Origin: an uncultured Flavobacteriaceae bacterium
Lineage (GTDB): Bacteria; Bacteroidota; Bacteroidia; Flavobacteriales; Flavobacteriaceae
DNA: 64,000 bases
Reading direction: 5' to 3'
Assembly: GCA_947486785.1 (NCBI GenBank)
Contig: CANKUU010000003.1
Coordinates: forward strand, 124,001-188,000
The notes beneath the pieces were generated by a model that saw only the letters and a program-made list of their open reading frames with translations, did no database searches and was not told where the DNA came from. Each line of letters starts with the position of its first letter. Position 1 is the stretch's first letter. Positions 9,144-16,472 of this stretch are shown in pieces. The position numbers were made by a program, and so were the translations under genes.

Positions 9144-9272
9144 ATGCCCCAGCTCAACTTAACTTTGGTCAATTGGAACAATGCGAGACTTATAATTAGC
9201 GTTTTTTCTGTCTTTGCTGTAATATTTGTTTTGTTACTATTATTCCTACGGAATAATAGTAAAAGAACGTAA
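9144..9272 (+). CDS. Possible small single-span membrane protein
   Basis: A 42-residue reading frame from ATG 9144, or 61 residues if a TTG at 9087 is used. It has one strong hydrophobic segment (LIISVFSVFAVIFVLLLLF) and a basic tail ending NNSKRT, the layout of a small membrane protein. It follows the persulfide dioxygenase-like gene on the same strand. A perfect 13-bp inverted repeat lies over its last codons. No family is recognised, and it could be chance in AT-rich DNA. Confidence 0.35.
   Translation: MPQLNLTLVNWNNARLIISVFSVFAVIFVLLLLFLRNNSKRT
9234..9262. repeat. Perfect 13-bp inverted repeat
   Basis: Arms 9234-9246 (TTACTATTATTCC) and 9250-9262 are exact reverse complements around the loop TAC. 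No T-run follows on either strand, so it is not a standard intrinsic terminator. It could be an mRNA end-protecting hairpin or a protein-binding site. Confidence 0.75.
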
Positions 9273-9325
9273 AGGAATTTTTTCTTTTAGAATTATAAGG
9301 CTTTCTCTTTTTTTAAACTTTGGAA

Positions 9326-10741
9326 TTAAAAAAATAGGGCGTCTTTGTTTTGAGAATTACTGTTTAAAATTGAGCCTGTTATTTCAAAACATTTTTCAGG
9401 ATTTTTTTCTACGAAAGATTTAATAATTACTTGTACTTCTAAGGTGTTTTTTTGAGCTACTAAAAAAGCTGACAAATCTTCGGAGGTATTTATTATAACA
9501 TCCTTATTAACAAATCCATACCCTACATAAGTGTCCTCATTAACAAGTACAAAAGCATCTTCTTCTGCGGATCTCCCTTTTTCTTTGATTATAAAATTTT
9601 TAGATGTCGATTTAATATAATTAATAGCAGCTAATACTTTTTTATTGTAGGCAGAAATATCCTCATCCTCCCGGCAAATACCATCACATGCTTTTATTTT
9701 ATAATGAGAGCATGATTCAACGTTTTCTTGAAGATGACAGTACTTAGGGCATAGTTTATAGGTTTTGCATATTTTTTCTAGAAATAACCTACAGTCAGCA
9801 ATGTTATAGAAAGTGTAAATAGAATTTGGCGCCATTTTTAGTTTATTGTAAGCTAAATGTCGAATGTTATTGCGGTCTTCAAAACTGAATATGCCATATT
9901 GTTGAACTTTTCTTTTTTGCGCCCGATTGTATTTTGGATAGTAATGTTTAATAGCTTCTGATTCCATTAAAAGCGCAATGAGATCACTCCCAGATAGTTC
10001 AAAATCAATATCTGCAATTTCATTACAGAGTTGTATTTCTTTTGTTGATTTATCATAGAAATGTCCTAAGACACGCTTTTTAAGATTAATAGCTTTGCCA
10101 ATGTAAATGATTTTGCCTTTCGAATTTTTAAAATAATATATACCAGGTGTTGCAGGTATTTTTTCAAAAATAGCTTTTGGTAGTTTTGGCGGCAGGGTGA
10201 GTTCTTGTGAACGTGCATTTAAAAAAAGTTTAAAAACTTTAGCAGCACCATCGGTTCGTAACAGTTTATGAAAGAGCAAGGTAGTCGCATGTGCATCACC
10301 TCTTGCACGATGCCGATCTGTAAGGGGTATACCCATTGCAGAGCATAGTTTGCCTAGGCTGTAAGAATTATAGCCTGGTAACAATTTGCGAGAAAGCCGA
10401 ACCGTACAGAGCTTTTTACGAACAAATTCTCGATTAATATTCTTGAATTCATTTTTAATTACGTTGTAGTCGAAATTTACGCTATGCGCAACAAAAATGC
10501 TATCTTTTGTAAATTCTAAAATAACATCGGCTATTTCGCTAATAGTAGGTGCATTGCGCACCATGTCATTGTCAATACCCGTTAATCCAGTTATAAAGTA
10601 CGGAATTTCACATTCAGGGTTCACAAGAGAGGTGTACTCATCTATAATTTCATGACCATTATACTTGAAAATAGATATTTCGGTAATCTTATTTCCTTTA
10701 ACACCATTTCCGGTGGTTTCTATGTCGACAATGGTATACAA
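9326..10741 (-). CDS. DnaQ-like 3'-5' exonuclease fused to GIY-YIG nuclease domain
   Basis: A 471-residue two-nuclease fusion. Residues 1-170 are a DEDD exonuclease with VDIETTG (ExoI), HSVNFDYN (ExoII) and HRARGDAHAT (ExoIII, DEDDh type with the His), like the epsilon subunit of DNA polymerase III. Residues about 195-275 are a UvrC/Cho-type GIY-YIG domain (GIYYFKNSKGKIIYIGKA). The rest resembles the continuation seen in Cho-like proteins and holds several cysteines (CPKYC, CSHYK, CDGIC). The helix-hairpin-helix and the second endonuclease domain of UvrC are absent. Such fusions are common in Bacteroidota and are thought to act in DNA repair. The start is a TTG (10739-10741). No in-frame ATG exists before the next upstream stop. 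Confidence 0.85.
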   Translation of the reverse strand: MYTIVDIETTGNGVKGNKITEISIFKYNGHEIIDEYTSLVNPECEIPYFITGLTGIDNDMVRNAPTISEIADVILEFTKDSIFVAHSVNFDYNVIKNEFKNINREFVRKKLCTVRLSRKLLPGYNSYSLGKLCSAMGIPLTDRHRARGDAHATTLLFHKLLRTDGAAKVFKLFLNARSQELTLPPKLPKAIFEKIPATPGIYYFKNSKGKIIYIGKAINLKKRVLGHFYDKSTKEIQLCNEIADIDFELSGSDLIALLMESEAIKHYYPKYNRAQKRKVQQYGIFSFEDRNNIRHLAYNKLKMAPNSIYTFYNIADCRLFLEKICKTYKLCPKYCHLQENVESCSHYKIKACDGICREDEDISAYNKKVLAAINYIKSTSKNFIIKEKGRSAEEDAFVLVNEDTYVGYGFVNKDVIINTSEDLSAFLVAQKNTLEVQVIIKSFVEKNPEKCFEITGSILNSNSQNKDALFF

Positions 10742-10813
10742 GAATAAACTATAATTTTTTGCTAGTTATAAAGATAGTTCCTTTTTTTTAGTGCTTGAGT
10801 ATACTAAATCAAA

Positions 10814-12508
10814 TTGTGTATTTTTAGAACTAATTTTAACAGCGCTCTTGTGAACACCATATTATTTCAGAAATACGCAGCTTTTTTTATTGCGGTTATT
10901 TTTCTTTCTTGTAAAGACCAAAAGATCGAGTTCGTAAAAGAGCAACAAGGTCCAAATATCATTTATATATTAGCCGATGATTTGGGTTATGGTGATGTAA
11001 ACGCTTTTAATGAGCATGGAAAAATTAAAACGCCCTATTTAGATCAACTCGCAAAAGAGGGTATGATTTTCACTGATGCACATAGCCCTTCTGCGGTTTG
11101 CACGCCAACCAGATATGGCATTATCACGGGGCGCTACAGTTGGCGTAGTGAGTTAAAAAGTGGTGTTTTAACAGGTAAATCCAAAGCCCTTATACCACCT
11201 GATAGAACTACTGTAGCATCGTTATTAAAGAAATCGGGCTACACCACGGGTTTTATTGGAAAGTGGCATTTAGGTTGGAACTGGTCATTAAAAGACAAGG
11301 CTAATTTTGACGGCGAAGGTTGGAATTTTGAAGATTTTAATGCTGTAGATTTTACACAGCCAGTAACTCAAACGCCAAATGATTTGGGTTTTGACTACGC
11401 TTATGGGCATTCAGGTTCTCTAGATATGGCACCTTATGTTTATGTGCTAAATGGGAAAGTAACCGCACCAGTTACACATGTTACTGAAAATACACAAAAG
11501 TACAGTTGGTGGCGTAAGGGCCCCACAGCAGCAGATTTTATTCATGAAGAAGTTACCCCTAACTTTTTTGCAAAGGCAAATCAATTTATAAGAGAATATG
11601 CAAATAAGGAGAATCCGTTTTTTATGTATTTAGCATTACCCTCACCGCATACCCCTATTTTACCTTTAAAAGAGTGGCAAGGAAAAAGTAAATTAAACCC
11701 CTATGGTGATTTTGTCATGATGATTGATCATTATGTAGGTACGCTTTTAAATACTATTGAATCCAATGGAATTGCAGCCAATACTATGGTTATTTTTACG
11801 AGTGATAATGGATGTTCTCCCGAAGCTGATTATGAACTTTTGGCTTCAAAAGGACATCATCCGAATGGAAATTTTAGAGGGCATAAGGCAGATATTTTTG
11901 AGGGCGGTCATCGGGTACCTTTTATTGTTAAATGGCCTAACAAAATAAAGAAAGGTACTAGGTCAGATGTCACCATTTCACTTACCGATTTCATGGCAAC
12001 ATGTGCTGATATAGTAAATGTAGCTTTGAATGATGATGAAGCTGAAGATAGTTTTACCTTACTTCCTTTGTTTAGTGATGATGCACAAACTTCTTATTTG
12101 AGAAAGGCAACTATACATCACTCTATAGACGGAAGTTTTGCTATTCGAAAGAATCAATATAAACTCATATTTACACCCGGATCAGGTGGTTGGAGTTTTC
12201 CTGCGCCAGGAAAGGATGATATGACTCAGTTGCCCAAATTTCAATTGTATGATCTGTATAAAGACCCATCAGAGCAATTAAATTTATACTTTAAATTTCC
12301 AAAAATTGTAGCTGAATTAACTTCAGAAATGGAAGCTATTATAAGAAACGGTAGAAGTACCTCGGGGCAAAACCAAACGAATGCTTTTGAAGGCGATGAT
12401 ACTAAAGTCTGGAAACAATTAGGAGCTTTTGCAGCGCATAACCGCATAGTTAAAAATCGGCTTCAGCCTAAAGAAGCAAGTGAATTGAAAACAAATGATA
12501 TGAATTAG
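10814..12508 (+). CDS. S1-family sulfatase, lipoprotein
   Basis: A protein of up to 564 residues. The signature CTPTR (Cys96-Arg100 in the longest form) is the site where Cys becomes formylglycine. NIIYILADDLGYGD supplies the first two metal-binding Asp residues, KWHLG and SDNGCS add further active-site residues, and FRGHKADIFEGGHRVPF is typical of arylsulfatase-like enzymes. The lipobox FLSC places it in the outer membrane or periplasm. The longest frame starts at TTG 10814. The GTG at 10850 gives a better signal peptide (VNTILFQKYAAFFIAVIFLSC split over two halves). It removes sulfate from glycans, but the position and sugar are unknown. It is 12 bases from a second sulfatase and upstream of a fucosidase, which suggests sulfated fucan use. 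Confidence 0.9.
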   Translation: MCIFRTNFNSALVNTILFQKYAAFFIAVIFLSCKDQKIEFVKEQQGPNIIYILADDLGYGDVNAFNEHGKIKTPYLDQLAKEGMIFTDAHSPSAVCTPTRYGIITGRYSWRSELKSGVLTGKSKALIPPDRTTVASLLKKSGYTTGFIGKWHLGWNWSLKDKANFDGEGWNFEDFNAVDFTQPVTQTPNDLGFDYAYGHSGSLDMAPYVYVLNGKVTAPVTHVTENTQKYSWWRKGPTAADFIHEEVTPNFFAKANQFIREYANKENPFFMYLALPSPHTPILPLKEWQGKSKLNPYGDFVMMIDHYVGTLLNTIESNGIAANTMVIFTSDNGCSPEADYELLASKGHHPNGNFRGHKADIFEGGHRVPFIVKWPNKIKKGTRSDVTISLTDFMATCADIVNVALNDDEAEDSFTLLPLFSDDAQTSYLRKATIHHSIDGSFAIRKNQYKLIFTPGSGGWSFPAPGKDDMTQLPKFQLYDLYKDPSEQLNLYFKFPKIVAELTSEMEAIIRNGRSTSGQNQTNAFEGDDTKVWKQLGAFAAHNRIVKNRLQPKEASELKTNDMN

Positions 12509-12520
12509 TAAGATGATTTT

Positions 12521-14056
12521 ATGAAAAATATCACAATCTTATCCTGTTTATTTTTTGGGTTAATTTTTAGTGGATGCGAATCAGAAGAACTAACAGAAAC
12601 ACCACCTAATATTGTCTTGTTTTTAGTAGACGATATGGGATGGCAAGATACCGCTGTTCCTTTTTGGAAAGAGCCCACCCCTTTTAATAATTTGTATCAC
12701 ACGCCAAATATGCAGCGTTTGGCAGAAGAGGGTGTTAAGTTTACACAAGCTTATGCAACCCCTGTTTGCTCACCTACAAGGGTTAGCTTAATGACAGGTA
12801 TGAACGCTGCCCGCCACAGGGTTACTAATTGGACGCTTAAAAAAGATGCGATTCAGCCTATGGAAAAAAACCATCCATCATTGCTTTTTCCTAAATGGAA
12901 TGTAAACGGGATGAGCCCGGTTGGTGGCGATCCAAATGCAGTACATGCCACGCCCTTGGCACAAGTACTTCAAGATGTTGGATATTTTACCATTCATTCG
13001 GGAAAAGCACACTTAGGGGCTGATGGTACCCCTGGAGAAGATCCAAAAAAATTAGGATTTGATATTAATATTGCGGGTCATGCAGCAGGTGCTCCGGGTA
13101 GTTATTTAGGTACTGAGAATTTTGGAAATCACATAGAGGGTAAAGAAACATGGGCGGTACCCGGACTAGAGAAATACTTCGGGAAAGATATTTTTTTAAC
13201 CGAGGCAATTACTAAAGAAGCGATGATAGCTTTAGACTCTGCCGTGAGTTCTGAAAAACCTTTTTTCTTGTATATGGCTCACTATGCAGTTCACACGCCA
13301 ATTATGGGTGATCACCAATACCTACAAAAATACTTAGAAAAGGGTGTCGATTCTACCGAGGCCAAATATGCTTCTATGATAGAAGGTATGGACAAAAGTT
13401 TGGGCGATATTATGAACTATTTAGAGCGCAAGAAAATTTCAGATAATACCATCATTCTTTTTATGTCAGATAATGGCGGTCTTAGCGTACACACAAGAGG
13501 TGGCGAACCAAATACTCATAATGCACCCTTATCAAGTGGTAAGGGTTCTATGAGAGAAGGCGGCATACGTGAGCCCATGTTGGTAAAATGGCCCCAAGTA
13601 ACCGTTCCCGCATCAACCTCTAAGCATCACGTGATAATAGAAGATTTTTATCCCACCATATTAGAGATGGCTGGTGTTGATAGTTTAGAAACGGTACAAA
13701 AGATAGATGGTAAAAGCTTTGTCTCGGTATTAAAAGGAGAGGTTTGCGATGAGCTTAGGCCTTTGTTTTGGCATTATCCAAACGAGTGGGGCCCTATTGG
13801 TCCGGGTATTGGAGCTGCTAGTGCAGTGCGACAAGGCGATTGGAAATTAATTTATTACCATGTAGATAGGCGAATGGAGTTGTTTAATTTAAAAGATGAT
13901 ATTAGTGAAATAACAAACAGATATGCTGAAAACCTAGAAAAAGCTAAAGAATTAGCAGTAGTTTTAACAAATCATCTTATCGAAACTAAGGCTCAAATGC
14001 CAACAGATATTAAAACGGGTAGGGTAGTTGAATATCCGATAGCCTTTTTTAAATAG
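12521..14056 (+). CDS. S1-family sulfatase, lipoprotein
   Basis: A 511-residue sulfatase, different in sequence from its neighbour. The formylglycine motif is PVCSPTR (Cys83). NIVLFLVDDMGWQD gives the metal Asp pair, SGKAHLG replaces the more common GKWHLG, and MSDNGG lies near residue 325. A signal with lipobox FSGC (Cys19) is present. It retains a Ser/Thr-Arg signature suited to the anaerobic or the oxygen-dependent maturation enzyme, and neither maturase gene is in this window. The insertions around residues 45-60 and 110-125 suggest a distinct S1 subfamily with its own sulfate position. The gene is probably co-transcribed with the upstream sulfatase (12-base gap). Confidence 0.9.
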   Translation: MKNITILSCLFFGLIFSGCESEELTETPPNIVLFLVDDMGWQDTAVPFWKEPTPFNNLYHTPNMQRLAEEGVKFTQAYATPVCSPTRVSLMTGMNAARHRVTNWTLKKDAIQPMEKNHPSLLFPKWNVNGMSPVGGDPNAVHATPLAQVLQDVGYFTIHSGKAHLGADGTPGEDPKKLGFDINIAGHAAGAPGSYLGTENFGNHIEGKETWAVPGLEKYFGKDIFLTEAITKEAMIALDSAVSSEKPFFLYMAHYAVHTPIMGDHQYLQKYLEKGVDSTEAKYASMIEGMDKSLGDIMNYLERKKISDNTIILFMSDNGGLSVHTRGGEPNTHNAPLSSGKGSMREGGIREPMLVKWPQVTVPASTSKHHVIIEDFYPTILEMAGVDSLETVQKIDGKSFVSVLKGEVCDELRPLFWHYPNEWGPIGPGIGAASAVRQGDWKLIYYHVDRRMELFNLKDDISEITNRYAENLEKAKELAVVLTNHLIETKAQMPTDIKTGRVVEYPIAFFK

Positions 14057-14175
14057 TTTGTTGCTTTAGATTAATACGAAGTGCAGCATACTTGTTTTCT
14101 AGAAAATGCTAGGCTAAAAGCATCATCTTTAACAAATATTCAGCTGAATAGTCTGTAATTTTATATCTTAGAGAT

Positions 14176-16266
14176 ATGAAAATATATACCCTTCTTTTCT
14201 TCATTTTAAGTGTTGCTTCATCTTGTACTAAGGTAGCTCCGCCTAAACCCGTTGGTCCTATTCCTTCAGACAGACATCTTGCATGGCATGATGTTGAATA
14301 TTATGCTTTTGTTCATTTTAATATGAACACTTTTACAGATATGGAATGGGGTACAGGTGGAGAAAAACCGTCTCAATTTAATCCTTCCGCATTAGATACT
14401 AAACAATGGGCAAAGGTGGCTAAAGAAGCTGGAATGAAAGGAATTATCATTACAGCAAAACATCATGATGGTTTTTGTTTATGGCCGTCAAAAACGACAG
14501 AGCACACTGTAAAAAATTCACCGTGGAAAGGGGGTAAAGGAGATTTAATTAAAGATTTGTCTCAGGCTTGCAAAGCCTATGATTTAAAATTAGGGGTTTA
14601 TTTATCTCCATGGGACAGGAATGCTGCTAATTATGGATCCCCAGAATATGTTGCCGATTTTCATGAACAATTAAGAGAATTATTGACGAATTACGGGCCT
14701 ATTTTTGAGGTTTGGTTTGACGGTGCAAATGGGGGTTCTGGCTATTATGGCGGTACTAATGAGATTCGAAAAATTGATAATAAAACCTATTACGAATGGG
14801 ATAAAACCACCGAAATAGTTCGAGAATTACAACCGAATGCAGTTATATTTAGCGATGGCGGGCCTGATATTCGTTGGGTTGGTAATGAAGATGGATGGGC
14901 GAATGAAACCAATTGGAGTATTATGAGAAGAGATGAAATATATCCTGGCTGGCCACGCTATGTTGAATTGCGATCGGGTCATGAAGACGGAACTCATTGG
15001 TTACCTGCAGAAGTAAATACTTCTATTCGGCCGGGATGGTATTATCATGCGCGAGAAGATCATCAAGTAAAAAGTGTACCTCGTTTGGTAAAAACCTATT
15101 ATGAGTCGATAGGTAGAAATGGTAGTTTTTTATTAAACCTTCCAGTAGATACCAGAGGTCTGGTGCATGAGAGAGATGTAGCCGCACTAAAAGCGTTTAA
15201 AAGTCATATTGATGCTGATTTTAAAACAGAATTAGCGGGTGGTAAACAAATAGTTGCATCTGATACTCGCGGTGGTGATAAAATGTATAGCGCTAATAAG
15301 GTTATCGATGGAGACCCAGCGACGTATTGGGCTACCAATGATAATGTTACTAAAGCATCACTCACAATTTCGTTTAAACGTCCTACAGAGGTAAATCGTT
15401 TACTTTTACAAGAGTATATACCTCTAGGGCAAAGGGTTAAAAGATTTTCTTTAGAAGCTAATGTAGATGATAAATGGGTGGTGATTGATACGCAAACAAC
15501 AATTGGCTACAAACGTATTTTAAAATTTGAAACACTAAGTGCTACACAAATACGTATTAAATTTTTAGACTCAAAAGGTCCTTTAGCCATATCTAATGTT
15601 GAGCTGTACCGAGCGCCTAATTTTTTAGTGGAACCAAAGGTCTCTAGAAATAAAGATGGTTTTGTAACCCTTACTGTGCCAAATAATGATGTTGAAATTT
15701 ATTATACTCTTGATGGAAGCGAACCCACCTCTGCAAGTACAAAATATGAGCAAGCATTTTTAATTGAGCATCCCGTTGTTTTAAAGACAATAAGTTACGA
15801 CAGTAAACTTAAGAAGAGTACTGCGGTTAGTAGCACGCCTATTGATGTTTCTAAAAAGAATTGGAAGGTAAGCCAGGTAAGCTCAGGTAAATTAGCAGAG
15901 GCTGTACTTGCAATTGATGAAGATCCACAAACATTTTGGGCTTCAGAAAAGGATATAACAGATCCTCAAGCTATAACTATAGATTTGGGTGAATCATTAA
16001 ACTTAGTCGGTTTTACCTATTGGCCAATTCAAGAAAGATATCCTTTTGGTATCATTACTAACTATGAGTTTTTAGTTAGTAGCGATGGTAAAAATTGGAC
16101 CCAAGCTTCAAAAGGTGAATTTTCAAATATTGTAAATAGTCGGCTAGAACAGCGTATTAATTTTAAAAAAACAAAAGCACGTTTTATCAAACTAAAGGCA
16201 GTTCGTGTTTCCGGCGATACCATGCAAGCCTCTTTTGGAGAAATTGGGGTGATTTCATCGAAATAG
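14176..16266 (+). CDS. Alpha-L-fucosidase (GH29) with two F5/8-type C domains
   Basis: A 696-residue lipoprotein (lipobox ASSC, Cys17). Residues about 22-345 are a GH29 catalytic barrel: HFNMNTFTDMEWG, AKHHDGFCLW, LGVYLSPWD, and EVWFDGANG, where Asp182 is the expected nucleophile. Residues about 350-465 form a discoidin/F5-8C module (VIDGDPATYWATND). About 480-545 matches a chitobiase/hexosaminidase C-terminal-like fold (VEIYYTLDGSEPTS). About 555-696 is a second discoidin module (AIDEDPQTFWASE). The enzyme releases terminal alpha-L-fucose, probably in the periplasm or on the cell surface. With two sulfatases upstream it suggests breakdown of sulfated fucose oligosaccharides. Exo-specificity for 1,3 or 1,4 links cannot be read. 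Confidence 0.92.
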   Translation: MKIYTLLFFILSVASSCTKVAPPKPVGPIPSDRHLAWHDVEYYAFVHFNMNTFTDMEWGTGGEKPSQFNPSALDTKQWAKVAKEAGMKGIIITAKHHDGFCLWPSKTTEHTVKNSPWKGGKGDLIKDLSQACKAYDLKLGVYLSPWDRNAANYGSPEYVADFHEQLRELLTNYGPIFEVWFDGANGGSGYYGGTNEIRKIDNKTYYEWDKTTEIVRELQPNAVIFSDGGPDIRWVGNEDGWANETNWSIMRRDEIYPGWPRYVELRSGHEDGTHWLPAEVNTSIRPGWYYHAREDHQVKSVPRLVKTYYESIGRNGSFLLNLPVDTRGLVHERDVAALKAFKSHIDADFKTELAGGKQIVASDTRGGDKMYSANKVIDGDPATYWATNDNVTKASLTISFKRPTEVNRLLLQEYIPLGQRVKRFSLEANVDDKWVVIDTQTTIGYKRILKFETLSATQIRIKFLDSKGPLAISNVELYRAPNFLVEPKVSRNKDGFVTLTVPNNDVEIYYTLDGSEPTSASTKYEQAFLIEHPVVLKTISYDSKLKKSTAVSSTPIDVSKKNWKVSQVSSGKLAEAVLAIDEDPQTFWASEKDITDPQAITIDLGESLNLVGFTYWPIQERYPFGIITNYEFLVSSDGKNWTQASKGEFSNIVNSRLEQRINFKKTKARFIKLKAVRVSGDTMQASFGEIGVISSK

Positions 16267-16312
16267 ACTAATGATTTTCAATCTGTTATACTTTTTAGAT
16301 GACTCTAGCGTT

Positions 16313-16444
16313 TTCACCTAAACAAGCTTAAAAATCTATTCTGTTTTTGGTGTTATTTTTTATTGTTAAAAAACAACACCATTATTCAGGAGTTTTTAGG
16401 TGAAGGTTGTTTTATTAAAAAGATTCAAGATCCCAAGTCTTGAA
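16313..16444. other. Nested hairpins in the leader of the M6 protease gene
   Basis: Outer arms TTCACCTAAA (16313-16322) and TTTAGGTGAA (16395-16404) pair exactly. Between them is a 14-position stem with one mismatch (16348-16361 with 16368-16381). A third stem TTCAAGA/TCTTGAA lies at 16424-16444. This may be the terminator of the fucosidase transcript, an attenuator, or a structured leader. No clear T-run follows the stems on the plus strand. Confidence 0.5.
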
Positions 16445-16472
16445 ATGTCCCATTACGTAACCTATTTGTCCC

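Noticed and set aside
9226-9423. 65-codon plus-strand frame, Phe/Leu-rich
   Set aside because: It runs over the inverted repeat and into the end of the convergent nuclease gene, and its composition is that of AT-rich chance frames.
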